Source: Xestospongia bergquistia
Lineage: Eukaryota; Porifera; Demospongiae; Haplosclerida; Petrosiidae
Assembly: GCA_963965975.1 (NCBI GenBank)
Contig: OZ014411.1
Span: forward strand, 11,415,501-11,479,500
Length of the DNA stretch: 64,000 nt
Direction of reading: 5' to 3'
How positions within the stretch are numbered: position 1 is the first letter of the stretch; each line of letters starts with the position of its first letter. The notes under the pieces are model-generated. The model was not told the DNA's origin. It ran no database searches and saw only the letters and a program-made list of their open reading frames with translations. A program made the position numbers and the translations under genes. Positions 23,657 to 36,811 of the stretch are shown here, in pieces.

Positions 23657-24116
23657 CTTTGATATAGATTTGAATTCCTCAGCCATGTGAGGTATTGAAT
23701 GTTCTAAATCAACAACCATTGTCCTAAACATGGAAAATTACAATCCTTAGAAAAAAGAGGAAATAATTATGCTGTATAGACAACACGTGTCATAAGCTAG
23801 ACCAATCAAGTGTTATTATCAAGATACAACATCAATTATCTAGCTGTTAACAATAACTGTTAGTTACATGTACTTACGGTGTTCCTCTTGTGGTTTCATG
23901 AGCAATATTGTAGAGAGCACAAATGGCCTTCCTAAAGACAATATATAATATGCTAAATTCTAATAAAAATTTTCTCATAAAATGAAACAAATTTGATCTA
24001 CAATACTGCATTAGTCTGTAGTACATGTACTCTATAATATATTGATGAAGTTGATCTGTTGATAAGTTTAATCTAAAGAACACTTCATACAAAGATTAGA
24101 CAGCTTGTGTAACAAT
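23657..24116 (-). pseudogene. NCKAP1: NCKAP1 N-terminal exon cluster B-A-C' (copy 2)
   Basis: Exon B at 23657-23723, exon A at 23878-23931 (KAICALYNIAHETTRG with TTTAG acceptor and GTAAGT donor), and the truncated exon C' ending at an intact acceptor at 24116. C' has a stop after the first codons and departs from exon C after STDQLHQ. Exons A and B look splice-competent, but nothing upstream supplies the protein's first 150 residues. The cluster lies between collagen B (22235) and the repeats of collagen A (25165). Confidence 0.8.
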
Positions 24117-24574
24117 CTAGAGGAGAAAACAGAAATGTATCATTTTCACAATTACCTTTTGCAGCTAGTTGAGATCAAACTTAAAACTAAATTTCAAAAT
24201 CAAATCACTATAAATTAATTTTCCTAAATTGTCTATAACTATAATAATATTATAGGATTATTATTAAAACTAGATGAATAGTATAATTATATCAATCGCT
24301 ATAATAGTATTGAGATATATGAGATTCACTGATTAGATATTTTGAATTTCTGATCTGTGCTTACAGAGAATGTTATTGAAATCTGATGTAACTCACAAAG
24401 TAATGTACAATGGACATTAAGAATACCAAGAATGTTTTGTAATCATTGAAATCATTAAATAAAGAGATATATCATATAACCAATTGACCAGATTGAATCT
24501 TATCAAAACCTTCTATGACAAAGACAACACTCTAAGTAAACATATCATTTGGTTTAGATCTTGCCTGACGTTCT

Positions 24575-24995
24575 TTTAAGTAACCTACCCAATGTACTGA
24601 CAACTACTTTATCAGCGAGACAAGGGAAGGTCTTAACTTGTACCCTGTCATCATATACGATGACCTTTCCAGACCTTGCTCTTTCAAGTAACATAACACT
24701 GTACTGTTAACTACTTTATCAGTGTGACAAGGTAAGGTCTTAACTTGTACTCTGTCATCATGGAGGATGGCCTTTCCAGACCTTGTTCTTTCAAGTAATC
24801 CAACACTGTACTGTTAACTACTTTATCAGTGTGACAAGGTAAGGTCTTAACTTGTACTCTGTCATCATGGGGGATGGCCTTTCCAGACCTTGTTCTTTCA
24901 AGTAATCTAACACTGTACTGTTAACTACTTTATCAGTGTGACAAGGGAAGGTCTTAACCTGTACCTTGTCATTGTAGAGGATAGTTTTCCCACAC
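24575..24995. repeat. 107-bp tandem repeat upstream of collagen A
   Basis: Nearly four units, very similar to 3870-4300, with starts about 107 bp apart. Confidence 0.9.
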
Positions 24996-25064
24996 CTTAC
25001 TGACACTCACAAATAAGATTGATTACACAGTAAAATTTGATCAGACTTGTCAACAACTGATGAC

Positions 25065-25073
25065 TATATAAAG
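25065..25073 (+). promoter_or_regulatory. TATA box of collagen A at 25165
   Basis: TATATAAAG, 100 nt upstream of the ATG. Followed by accaatggaaagacatt, as in all subtype A promoters. Confidence 0.8.
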
Positions 25074-25164
25074 AACCAATGGAAAGACATTTAAAATATA
25101 AGAAAACATTCTCAATTATGAAGAAGAAGAAAATTCTTTCTTCTAAATCAAGTCAACTCTCAAG

Positions 25165-26065
25165 ATGGTAATACAGATACTTTCACTCTTGATAATGGTT
25201 GTCCTCTTACTAACAGTAGAACAATCTACTACAGCTGCTGTACAAGGTGATAATAATGTTTTAATAATGAGTATTCATTTCCAATCCATTTATTATAGAA
25301 ATCAGTCGAGATAAGAGATGTACCTCTCCTACTCCAAATATCACTACCAACACACCTTATATTCAAATACTACAAGGACGTGATGGTCGTGATGGCTTAC
25401 AAGGTCCTCCTGGACCAGCTGGTACACCTGGAAGAGATGGTAGCAATGGTAAGCATGGAATGAAAGGGGAAAAAGGAGAACCAGGACCACCAGGACCTTC
25501 TGGACAAAGAAATGGAGGTGTGGTCTTTACTAGATGGGGACAAACAACCTGTCCTACAACCAATGACACAGAATCACTCTACAAAGGGAAAGCTGCTGGG
25601 AGTTATTACAGTGAAACTGGAGGTGGAGCTAACTACATTTGTCTACCTAATGAACCTGAGTTTTTATCATACACACCTGGTGTTTATCAATGGCAGTCCT
25701 ATATCTATGGAGCAGAATACCAAAGTTATGGTAACAGTGGTCCTTTCTCCCCAATTAATAATCACAATGTCCCCTGTGTTGTATGTTATGTTTCCACTAG
25801 AGTATCATATCTAATGATACCAGCAAAAATTACATGTCCTAAAACATGGATCACAGAATATCAAGGTTATCTCATGGCCGAAAATTATGACCACAAGCGT
25901 AACGCAGTCTATGAATGTGTTGATAAATATCCTGAATCTATTCCAGGAAGTGCTGCTAGCACTAATGGTGCTTTATTTTATCATGTTCAAGCTCAATGTA
26001 ATGGTCTCCTCTGTCCTCCTTATGACAATGACAAAGAGCTAGCTTGTGTGGTGTGTACCAAGTGA
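25165..26065 (+). CDS. Short-chain collagen C4-like, subtype A, intact
   Basis: Exons 25165-25246 and 25299-26065 with a 52-nt phase-1 intron encode 282 residues. The signal peptide is two residues longer than in subtype B (MVIQILSLLIMVVLLLTVEQ). The linker DKRCTSPTPN is followed by 15 Gly-X-Y triplets (GRDGRDGLQG ... GEKGEPGPPGPSGQR) without interruption, and then the ten-cysteine C4-type domain (PNEPEFLSYTPGVYQWQS, PCVVCYVSTRV, CNGLLCPPYD, ACVVCTK). This is the only subtype A copy here with a clean frame from start to stop. Probable secreted matrix collagen. Codon 2 of exon 2 reads Ile (EISRD) where the others have Thr, and the site DKYPESIPG differs from DKDAESIPG. Confidence 0.92.
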
Positions 26066-27545
26066 ACAATATATTTTCTAAACTGTTTGATATCAATTTT
26101 TGAGTGATTTTGTAATTTGTACTTGATGTTACAATGTTTTTGGAATAGAAGTTTAATCTATTTGTTAATACTGTTAGATATTAGACAGAGGGGTAGGAAT
26201 GAAGTTTAAGTTGGGGGGAGGGCTGACTTTATAATTTAGTTGCGCTATAATTATTATTAAACATCAAAAATGACCAAAAAAATTAATTCGTCTGTCATTA
26301 AAGGAAACAAACTTTATGTTATCAGTACGGTCCTTATGTGTATGGAACAGCATGATATGGTTTAGTTGTTCTTAGTTGTTCTTGGGTCATAGTACTTTGT
26401 AGTCTTGAGTGCAAATCAGGGGGGCTTAGCCCCTCCTGATTTGAAGTTGGGGGGGTTTTGTTATTAAGTAGGGCAATGGAGAGTCTGCAAACTCATGGTT
26501 TGATTTTTCAGGTATAGCACAAATATTAATTATGTGTTAACATTTCTCTATTTCATTTGTGGTTTCCTGACTCCTGTGTCTGGCTACATATGCTATCACA
26601 ATAAATCCTTTGTAGAAAGGATTTTAAAACATGAATGCAAATGGCATTGTTAATTGTTCCACATTATTTAACAGCGTCTGAAACAGAGTGCTGGTATCTT
26701 CACAACATTCTTCTGAGAGTATGCAAATACATGCTCCATCAATTTACTGTAGTGTTCAAAATTCCACATTGCATTTGTGGCTTTTTTGACTCAAGTATCT
26801 GGTGACATATGCAATCACTATAGATCCTTTATTGTATATGAAACCAGCCTGTCTGTAATATATACATACATGTGCTCAGAGACTATTTAATAAAGGTCGT
26901 ATGATCTAAACCATTTAGTCTAAGTAATGTCAACTAGTTTCACCCAAATAGTTGATCTCTAGACACATAAAACAGTTTAAAGATCATTCAGTTATAATTA
27001 AGTTATAGTTATAACAATATAATATATTTAACAAACTGTTTTTTATAACTTCATTTGCTATATTATGTAGAGGTGATGCATTTACTATCCCTACTATGTA
27101 ATAATATTGTAATAATCTCTAGACAACAAATTCTTTTTATTAACAACAACTTCACATCAAATATTGTGTTCTTTATGAACTAGAATGAATTATATATGTA
27201 TTTGAAATTACATACTTTAAGTTGTTATATTACCTTATAATATCAAATAGTACTGATCATTAATACAATTATATATGTGACTACATCCACATTAATTAAA
27301 GCACTGCTTTATTATCTTTATTACAAGTCAATCATGTCATGTTGGAGGGTGTGATTTATTTTTTATTACTGAAAAAAATTGAAAATTTATGTATTCAAAA
27401 AATGACTGAATACACACACAAACTAATTACACAGTTCATATTATAGTATTCTACAGTAATAATCTATAATATTAACTAGTTAAAATACTACACACTAAGT
27501 TATCACTAAAACTATAACAAGTTATATTTTGGAGAATATACTGAA
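26066..27545. other. Collagen A 3' flank, non-coding
   Basis: Repeat of 5360-6918, with two small deletions near 26312 and 26398. No gene is seen. Confidence 0.65.
26413..26442. repeat. GC-rich hairpin (inverted repeat)
   Basis: Same stem as at 5776-5805. Confidence 0.7.
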
Positions 27546-28614
27546 CTAAAATGGTGCTTCCATATCAACTTCTTTGTCCTTTTTCTTAGATGTCTATTAA
27601 AGATACAAACAATACACATATTAAATATGTTATAAATTATATAATAATATACTATAATAATGAATTATATTGGATGATATTTTTACTCCTTAAATTTATA
27701 TTAAAATATTTGTCAATGATAACTTTATCTTCAATGAGTATCGTAAATGACAATGGAATTATTAATTACAAGCTTGTCTTTGAAGGGACAAAAAGTTCAT
27801 TTGGAATGTTTTAGTTAGATAGTAACTCTTCAACCTAGTTTTAATTATAACAGTCATACTAATGACTATATCTAATGATAAAGTACCTATTATTACATTA
27901 ACATATATACTTACAACAGGTCTCCTGTATACTGAGTTATAACCATCTCTTAGTAGACAATATGGAAAACATGACTCCAACAAATCACGAGTCAGAAAAG
28001 GAGACTCTGCTACAAACTAAATCAAAGAACAATGTTACCATAGTAACATACATAAATCTGATACACTTACTAAATCCAGTAGAACATATATAGCTTCTCT
28101 AGCTTTGGGGACATCTTTCTCACGATCAACTTCTTTGGCAAGTGTCATAATACGAGATGAAGTGAACTAGAAGTTAAAAACATATAAATACAATGAGTAT
28201 ATCCCTATAATTAAGTCATTACTATTATATTATCAATGTACTATATCATCTTACTAATATTTAACTGGTATGTACTTACAATAATGAAATCTTTCATTCT
28301 ATCTTTTTGTTCTTGTTCTCCATAGAATGCAAACACAGCTCCATCAATAGCATTCACAGCAATAGCAAGACAATGGACATTATTTTCATGACCTACATTA
28401 TGTAAAGTACAGACTCTCATTAAATTGACAAGAACAATAATATTATCCATACATTAGCACATGGACTATATAGTATTGATAGTAGTGAATATGTACCTTC
28501 AAAACTTGGTAAAAAGTGTGACTCTCCTTTCATTGCTAATTCAGGTAAGTACACACCCACAAACACAAGATAGAGAAACCAGATTTGTTTGTCATCTAAA
28601 CTCTTATCTACAAT

Positions 28615-28800
<186 letters not shown>

Positions 28801-29777
28801 TACTTGTCTACATCATACTCTCTTTATCTTACCACAATGAGCTTTCATAGTATTAAACAGAAGTGGATCAACATCACACTCAATACCAGCAGCAGTAGCC
28901 ATAGGATCACCAACCTATACATCTACATGTAATATATGTTGTTGTATATGTAACATACCCTGGAGTCTTTGTCAATGAGATTAGATTTAAAGTCCAATAT
29001 AGAGGAGAACATGAAGGGTATCCTCCTCTCAAGGACTACTCTCAAAGCTTGAAGAGATAACTTTCTAAATGCTAGTAGAATACCAATAATGATAGTACGT
29101 TGAATTAAGTCATCACCATCTATACAAGAACACATTACATTATTACCTGTACTATATATCATATGTTATGTGTGTGTTGTAACATACTCTTCAGTTTATG
29201 AAATAAGTCATTAAATATATCTGGTTTATCTCGATTGGTGTGAAGAGCTAACAATGTGTCTTGGTTCTGTTCTACTAATTTTTTGATTTCTTTGACTTGA
29301 GCACCAACTTGTTCCATAATCCGATCTCCCAAATATTGTAAACCATAAGGACCAACAATTTCAGCCAATGACTGCATCTCTGACAACACAGAATGATACA
29401 TGTCATTGTTTGGTAGGAAAACTATTTTGTTCTTTGAGTTAGAAATGTACAATAAATTATTTATATAGTTCAAAATATCAGGACACTTTATTACACTACT
29501 ATTCTAGCATTATATTACTCCTGTAAAAATACATCCCCTTTATTAGGACATAATAATGAGATGTTAACTAATTTATAAATAGTACTTACTGACCTTAAAC
29601 ATCTGAATACTCTTCAGCTTTAAATGTCATAATACGACGACTAACAAAAGCCATTCTATTTTTACTGTAACAAATTCCACCTTGAGAGACCCTCTTCAAT
29701 AGAACATTACTATACCTACAGGATATATATAATATTGATATGATGATCAAATAATCTTATAAATAGTCCAGTTGATA

Positions 29778-29835
29778 TATACATACATACATACATATAT
29801 TATATATATATATATTTATGTATGTATATATATAC
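29778..29835. repeat. TACA/TA microsatellite, NCKAP1 copy 3
   Basis: (CATA)n followed by (TA)n and TATG units, equivalent to 9038-9120. Confidence 0.75.
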
Positions 29836-31939
29836 AGTCTTAATACATGTATTACCAGGTGGTATAAGTACTAGCAATAGTAGCCTCTTCTAATGGCTGT
29901 GTTTCTTGTAAGAGAACTGAAGTTAGAACTCGAGTCATATCAACATTAACTATAGAAAATACAAACAATATCACTTACAAACATGTAGTATATTAAAGTA
30001 CTAGTGTCTGTATATGTACTCATAGTACATAGTATATTGTGATATTATATCACTACATTACATACTGACTATACTATTCTATGTTGTTATACTAGTTCTC
30101 TTACCATACAATTCCAGACTTCTTAATGTAGATACATAAGATTTAATACGTAACAGAACTTCTGATGGTCTTGCTATCTCTTGAGTCTCAGAATTATAGT
30201 TCATCATAGCAACAACATTTCTAGTAACAATAATAACGAGAATTACAACTTAACATTGTGTGATATATGACTTACCTTATAAAGAGATCTTCTAGATGTG
30301 AGAGAAGATATTCTCTTGGAGTAAATGTGTGATCCCAGGCAGATATGGAAGGAAAGCCAGTCACTGTATGACACAAGTTAACTAATGTTGTCAGAGCAAT
30401 ATCAGAACTACATAACAGATAAAGTAAATATATATGTACACAAAACAGTAGAAGAAACCTTGTTTTTTCTTCATGAGCTCTAACAATAACTCTCCTGTCC
30501 AGGATGGACTTCTTGTGGAGGTACTTTAGGTCCTCCTTTACTCTTTGTCTTAGTTGGATGGTGAACCACATAATGGCCTGCTCCTCGAGATACATGTAAC
30601 TATAATATTTTTAATATGTTATAACTTCATAAATAAATAAATAACGTTTTTGAACTTTAGATTACCTGACTAAAATGTTGAAGCCAAACAGAATGAGCAT
30701 ATTTGAAAATTAAAATTTCTATTTTAGTCAGGTCTGTTGACTTTATCACTTGATAATAACTAGTAAATAATATAGTATTATACATGCATAGATATTGAAC
30801 TGTTCAGTAGTAGACATTACAATATAACAATGTACTACTAACCACTTCATCTCTCTTGCCATGATCACTACATAACTGTCCCATAACAGTCTTTACTTCC
30901 TTAGCAATTTGTTCTAGAAATCCATTAATAGAATTAACAGCTTTTTCACCAATTTGTGGTCGCTATTGAATATGTATAAAGAACTAGTCAACAACAGATA
31001 TTAATGAATTGGACTACAAGTATTTAATAGTTAATATAGTGAGAGATATTACCTTTTTAGTACATATTTTAGAAAATATTAATGTACATGTACATAAATG
31101 AGAGATCAGATGAACTAATCAATAGCTGTCAATATATGAAGTATGAACAGATACCATATTCATTCATAGTCCAGGCTAACTGATGATCAACTGATTCCCA
31201 TAATTTATACAGTGTCATACCAAAGATCACTTTATAGGACATCTATTTACTTAAATAGAGGTTTATAGATAGTAGTCAGTACTTGTTGTCTAAAGTAAGT
31301 CTAGATTAGACCCTCAAAATCATATTCTATGCAATAATCCATTATATATCATAAAACATATACATGTGATGTTAAAATTACAAACATGTATTATAAATGT
31401 TGTTGTTGTATTTAACATTAGTAGATAGTCAACTTACTTTCTTTGTCTTGTAAATGAGACAGACTATCAACAAAAGACATTTTATGGAACTGGTTCAAGA
31501 TCTGAGTAATCCTCATGTTTGTATTGTTCTTTGGGTGTGGTCACATAAGCACATGTACAAACAGACAAAATAAGTCATTACTATTATATTATTAATGTGT
31601 TATATAGACTTTATATATATAATGTAATGGTTAAGTGGTAGCTTCAAACTTAAAAATATGATTATTAATGTCTTAAAGAGGAAACTACAACTATAAGAAT
31701 TGTGTTAAAGCAATGAAACTAAACTCTAATTTTAATAAAATTTGTAAAGAGACAAATAAACTTCAATGGTAGCACAAAATAAGTTGATCGCCATAGACAT
31801 TCACAAAAATTAAATATAATAGAAATTCTTTTTATTAAATACATTAAATAGAGTAATAGTAAAGATTGATAAGATAAAGTTATCAATTCATTTTAATAAC
31901 AAAGACAACCTCTAAATCAACATATTCTTTGACTTAGGT

Positions 31940-32080
31940 CTTCTCTGAACTTGTTCTTTCATATAACCTAACCATTGTACTGATAACTAATTCATCGGAA
32001 AGATAAGAAAAGGTCTAAAGTCACTCCTCTGTTATCATAGAGGATTTTTTTTCTGATCTCAGCCTTTGATGTACCTGTCC
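31940..32080. repeat. Diverged 107-bp-type repeat upstream of collagen B
   Basis: About one and a third decayed units (ttgttctttcatataaccta, ggtctaaagtcactcctctg, atcatagaggat). Confidence 0.6.
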
Positions 32081-32186
32081 ACCTATCTCCTATGGTCAAG
32101 ATATACAACCCATAAGGGAATAGCCTCTTCATGAACAAACATGTTCATAATTTAAAATTTGATCAAAGTTGTCAACAACTGATTAC

Positions 32187-32195
32187 TATATAAAG
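32187..32195 (+). promoter_or_regulatory. TATA box of collagen B at 32306
   Basis: TATATAAAG, 119 nt before the ATG, in the context actgattactatataaagaac. Confidence 0.8.
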
Positions 32196-32305
32196 AACTG
32201 ACGAACAGACATTTAAACATCAGAACAAAATTCTTAAAATTCAAGTAAAGAGAACTTTTAAGCTCTTCAAGAAAATCTCTCCTTCTACATCAACTAACTC
32301 TCAAG

Positions 32306-33196
32306 ATGATGGTGCAGATACTATCATTGTTAGTTGTCCTGTTACTAACTGTAGAACAATGTACTACAGCTGCTGTACAAGGTAAAAAGATTGTTTTAAA
32401 AGTATTCAATTCCAATCCATTTATTATAGAAACCAGTCGAGATAAGAGATGTTCCTCTCCTACACCAAATATCACTACTAACACACCTTATATTCAAATA
32501 CTACAAGGACGGGATGGTCGTGATGGCATACAAGGTCCTCCTGGACTAGCTGGTACACCTGGAAGAGATGGTACCAATGGTAAAGATGGCATAAAAGGGA
32601 ACAAAGGAGAACCAGGAGAGCAAGGGCCTCCAGGACCAAGAAATGGAGGTGTGGTCTTTACTAGATGGGGACGTACCACATGTCCTACAACCAATGATAC
32701 AGAATTACTTTACAAAGGGAAAGCTGCTGGGAGTTCATGGGACCAAACTGGAGGTGGAGCTAACTACATTTGTCTACCTAATCAACCTGAATTTCTCTCG
32801 TACACACCTGGTGTTTATCAATGGCAGTCCTATATCTACGGAGCAGAATACAAAAGTTATGGTAACAGTGGTCCTTTCTCCCCAATTAATGATCACAATG
32901 TCCCCTGTGTTGTATGCTATGTTTCCACTAGAGTATCATATCTAATGATACCAGCAAAGATTACATGTCCTAAAACATGGACCACAGAATATCAAGGTTA
33001 CCTAATGGCTGAACGATATGACCACAAATGTAATGTAGTCTATGAATGTGTTGATAAAGATGCTGAATCTATTCCAGGAAGTGTTGCTAACACTAATGGT
33101 GCTTTATTCTATCATGTTCAAGCTCAATGTAATGGTCTCCTCTGTCCTCCTTATGATAAGGAGAAAGAGTTAGCCTGTGTGGTGTGTACCAAGTGA
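32306..33196 (+). CDS. Short-chain collagen C4-like, subtype B, intact; intron also open
   Basis: Exons 32306-32381 and 32430-33196 give 280 residues after splicing of a 48-nt intron (GTAAAAAG ... TTATAG). The signal peptide MMVQILSLLVVLLLTVEQ, cysteine linker, 15 Gly-X-Y triplets (GIKGNKGEPGEQGPPGPR) and ten-cysteine C-terminal domain are complete. Unlike the paralogues, the intron has no stop and is a multiple of three, so an unspliced transcript would read straight through with 16 extra residues (KKIVLKVFNSNPFII plus the junction). The splice sites match those of the other copies, so splicing is still expected. One residue, HKCN for HKRN, adds a cysteine in the C-terminal domain. The flanks are more diverged than those of the other units. 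Confidence 0.92.
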   Translation: MMVQILSLLVVLLLTVEQCTTAAVQGKKIVLKVFNSNPFIIETSRDKRCSSPTPNITTNTPYIQILQGRDGRDGIQGPPGLAGTPGRDGTNGKDGIKGNKGEPGEQGPPGPRNGGVVFTRWGRTTCPTTNDTELLYKGKAAGSSWDQTGGGANYICLPNQPEFLSYTPGVYQWQSYIYGAEYKSYGNSGPFSPINDHNVPCVVCYVSTRVSYLMIPAKITCPKTWTTEYQGYLMAERYDHKCNVVYECVDKDAESIPGSVANTNGALFYHVQAQCNGLLCPPYDKEKELACVVCTK

Positions 33197-33377
33197 ACAA
33201 AACTATTATCTAAATTGTTTGACATTGATTTTGATATTTAGTGATTTTTGTACTTTGTACATTATGATACAATATTTTAAAAATAGAAATTTAATCTACT
33301 TCTTCAGTCTGTCAAATACAACACAATTAAATGTACTCTAGAACACTATTAATATTAAATGCAAAGTGATCAAATGT

Positions 33378-33420
<43 letters not shown>

Positions 33421-35200
33421 AGAGTACCAAATCACAATGTTGTCTTTTTTAATAATATTTTCTAATAGTTTCAACTATTATTATTACAAATTTATTATAT
33501 ATACACGTACTACCTTATAATCTATAATCAATTCTTCATTAATATAATGTAACTACATGTACATTACATATAAGTTTATTTAAGCAACATTAACTTGGTA
33601 TTGCAATATATGAAAACACTATACGATATACTATAATTATTTTAAGTAAGTAAATTAGTTAAGAAGTCAAATAGTTAGATAATTCTAGTATCTTATGTAA
33701 GATAGGTATTGTGAGCATGATAAATAAAGTTGATAATGTCAGTAGGTATTATACACATAGATGATGCGTATCATGTACATATTATCATACTTAATATACA
33801 TGATTATTGTGTCCTTATAAAAACTTATCAAAAGATTGTCATTAGTTCTATGTGCTATAAACTTTATTTTAACCAAATTCAATAACTCATTAAAGCAGTG
33901 ACTTAAATTTTGTTAGATACACATAGAGTTTATTATTTGTATTGTGTCAAGATAATTTCATGTCAAATATAATTTAATTTTGAAAAAAAATGAATTATTG
34001 GCCAATATTAACACTTGGAACATTTAACTAATCACTCTAGGTACTTTTAAAAATTGATGTTGTTTAAGTATTAGATTAAATGTAGTTAGCATACAAGAAC
34101 CACACCCTTCAGTAATGTACATCTGGACATGGTCATTCACAATACCATATGTTCAGTCATTGCAAGATACATATACAACAAATATTTTTATGCTTCTGTC
34201 TGCCATACAGCTTTTACTTCATTTTCAAGGCCATGTGTTGGCATTGCATCTACTGTGTTCCTCTATTATCTGTCCAGAATGTGCCAAAAGTAGGACAAGC
34301 TTGTACTAGAGTTCATGGATGGAGTTTTTCATCAAGATTAGAACAAGAGGCCATGGTATAAACAAATAGTTAAAAAATTGCTAAATAACAAGAATAAAAT
34401 ATAATTATTTTAAGGATGTTCGTATCACAGCAAAACTGAAGTTTTAAACATTGGTAAGTTGGTATAAAATATGGAGAGTATGATTATTCACTTCATCAAT
34501 TATATATCTGATTGAAAACTGGGAATCTAATTAATCAGAGAGGGACACTTTAGATTCTTTTAGCTTGTGCCAGGCATAATTAAAGCACTAGTCATTCAGT
34601 AGAGTAGTAAACTAACAGTATAAAGTATATAAAGTGAATCACATTCTTCACATTCCACAATGACATGTGTGACCTCAAATTTACATATCATTATCAAAAG
34701 CTACATTCTATAATTGCAACAGAAAATGTTAAAAATGGAGAACGTCTTTAATAGCAAATAACAATGGCAAAGAGTCACATCAAAAACAATAAAATATGAG
34801 GCCACACCCACATTAGGTTTCTCATCAATGAAATTCTACAAAATAACCTGAACAGTTTTAAAAGAGAAATTGATTTTAGTCAAAGCATTGTGTTTACATT
34901 ATTGATAGTGTGAAAGTTGTCATTCTACCTTAGCACAAAACAGGATTTAAAACATTTAATCGCTTGTTATAAGTGCTTCAACATCAAAGAAATTAAATCC
35001 ATAAATGACTTAAATACATACATAGTAGCATGTGAATATGCCAATCTATATAAACTTGTCAATAACATTATATATATATATATATATATGTATATGTAAT
35101 TTCTACATAAAAATAATAACAGTTACGTTTCCAACTTGGAAAAAGCTTCATGTCATATACGTACATTATAACAAAATCGTCTTTGTTAACTTAGTTACAT
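33197..35200. other. Single-copy non-coding stretch
   Basis: After about 100 bp of collagen 3' flank and a (CT)n run the sequence has no counterpart elsewhere in the window. Short open frames near 34115-34361 and 35032-35289 show no recognisable motif. No gene can be supported. Confidence 0.5.
33380..33420. repeat. (TC)n microsatellite
   Basis: About 20 TC units, 185 bp after the collagen stop codon. Confidence 0.9.
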
Positions 35201-35204
35201 TACA

Positions 35205-35290
35205 TTTAAAAATACCTTTAATAAATGTTGGAACATATCAGTCATGTGATATCTGTCCTAATTGTGGGAAGTTACAATCTCTAGAGTAGA
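35205..35290 (-). pseudogene. NCKAP1: Decayed relic of NCKAP1 exon B
   Basis: aatacctttaataaatgttgg, catatcagtcatgtgatat, then gtcctaattgtgggaagttacaatct follow the order of exon B and its right flank elsewhere (aatacctttgatataggttgg ... cagccatgtgaggtat ... gtcctaaacatggaaaattacaat), with the middle of the exon missing. It places the collagen gene at 32306 in the same position relative to exon B as the other subtype B genes. Confidence 0.6.
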
Positions 35291-35489
35291 ACAGTAATTA
35301 TTAATAAGTCATTCCAATATTTTGTTTTTAACAACTACAATATAAACTATTATTAGTTGCATCAACTCCTTACCCTGACTAAAGAACGATGTTGCAGTAT
35401 AAATAACTCCAGTAATAGTAAGACAAAGCACAGGGCTTATAATGGCAAACTCCTTCAATTTGTAAAGTTGTTGGGTGTGGTTTAGTATA

Positions 35490-35660
35490 ATTACAAAACT
35501 AATGAAAATTATACCTTCAAAATGACTGAATGTGCACATTACACAGTTCATATTATAGTATTCTATAGTAATAATCTATAATATTAACTAGTTAAAATAC
35601 TACACACTAAGTTATCACTAAAAATATAACAAGTTTTAGTTAGAGAATCTATTGAACTAT
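35490..35660. other. NCKAP1 3' flank remnant
   Basis: cacagttcatattatagtat, taactagttaaaatactacacac and gagaatctattgaact match the sequence just 3' of the NCKAP1 stop codon in the other units (for example 27430-27545). Similarity ends at about 35660, where the terminal NCKAP1 exon should start. Confidence 0.7.
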
Positions 35661-36811
35661 ATGAGCTAGACAAGCTTTTCTATCCTTCATCAGATGTTGA
35701 CCCACTAGTCAAAAAATGTGGCATCATTACTGAGTTCACTGCTCCTGTTATATTTGGAGATAATGTGAACATTTTTATGTCTTTTCTTATGTCATTTGGT
35801 TTAGCCCAGAAGCTACCATCTCTACAATTCAGTATTTCAATAACAGGGGATTATGCTTACTATGTACCTCATGAATGTATTGAGAGTCCAATTGTAGAAA
35901 GCGACCCAACTGCTTTACATTTACTTCGCGATATTAATATGCCAATGTCTCATATAAGAGTTAATTTCACCTCTGCATTTTTAAAAACTATCCTTTAACA
36001 AAGGTACAAATTCCTGATGAACCACATTACAATGTCATTCAATTTAAAGCCTTTAATCCTCTTGATAAAGAAAGTGATCAGGAAGTCATTTTTGAGCTTG
36101 TTCATCCTCGTTTTCCCAAACCATATGAAAACATTTCAAATGAAGATGTTTGCACTAAGATTATTACTACCCGCCATAGCATAATGCCAGAAGAAGTGAA
36201 ATACAACTTTGCAGTTGTGTGTTCTGCTGATTGAGATCCAAATGTTACATATAAGCCTCAAAGAAGTCATCATTTTTTACCTAATAGGGAGCTTTGTAAA
36301 AATGTAGAGATTTGGGCCGACTTGACAATATTGTCCTTAATATGTGGAATGCAGTTCTTGATAAGGTAAGACTTTATAGATAACAATATACAATTAATAT
36401 AATTATATTAGGATAAAAGTAAACTAAAGGTATACCTGATGATAAAAGACTTGATGCAGGCAAGTTTTGCTTTTCAATGCTCATAAAATTACTCTCATTT
36501 TTTCAGACCCTTTGGCAAACAAAGATATTGTTTCAGTTACAGACAAAATGTCACAGCTGTCAGATGTAGCATGGTCAACTACTATCAAATGTCTTTTTAG
36601 TAATGACGACGGCATCCCCTTGTCAGAAAAGAAAAAATGGGAACTGAGCATGAAAATAATGTTAGTTTGGAAAGATTTGGCTAATGGTGTTGAAGAAACA
36701 TCAAAGACAGCACTTGCAAAAAAACTAAAGAAGGCTGCTAGTGAAGTAAAACAATGTAACCAAGAAGAAAGTCAGAAGCTAGAAAGCTTAGCAAAATCAT
36801 TAAAATTTTAG
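35642..36811 (+). pseudogene. Broken gene fragment of unknown family, possible Death-like end
   Basis: From 35642 an open frame reads LDKLFYPSSDVDPLVKK to DINMPMSHIRVNFTSAF, then a frameshift near 35998. A second frame continues (IPDEPHYNVIQFKAF, FELVHPRFPKPYE, MPEEVKYNFAVVCSA) to a TGA at about 36232, followed by more protein-like sequence to a possible GTAAGA donor at 36366. A tttttcag acceptor precedes a second block (36507-36811) encoding TDKMSQLSDVAWSTTIKC ... MLVWKDLANGVEETS ... ALAKKLKKAASE and a stop. The last block has the helix pattern and mL-W-...-L-kKa ending of Death-fold domains; this is a weak inference. No counterpart exists elsewhere in the window. Frame damage suggests a pseudogene. 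Confidence 0.45.

Noticed and set aside
34115..34361. Short plus-strand frames in the single-copy stretch
   Set aside because: No motif, no splice pattern, and no second copy to test conservation.
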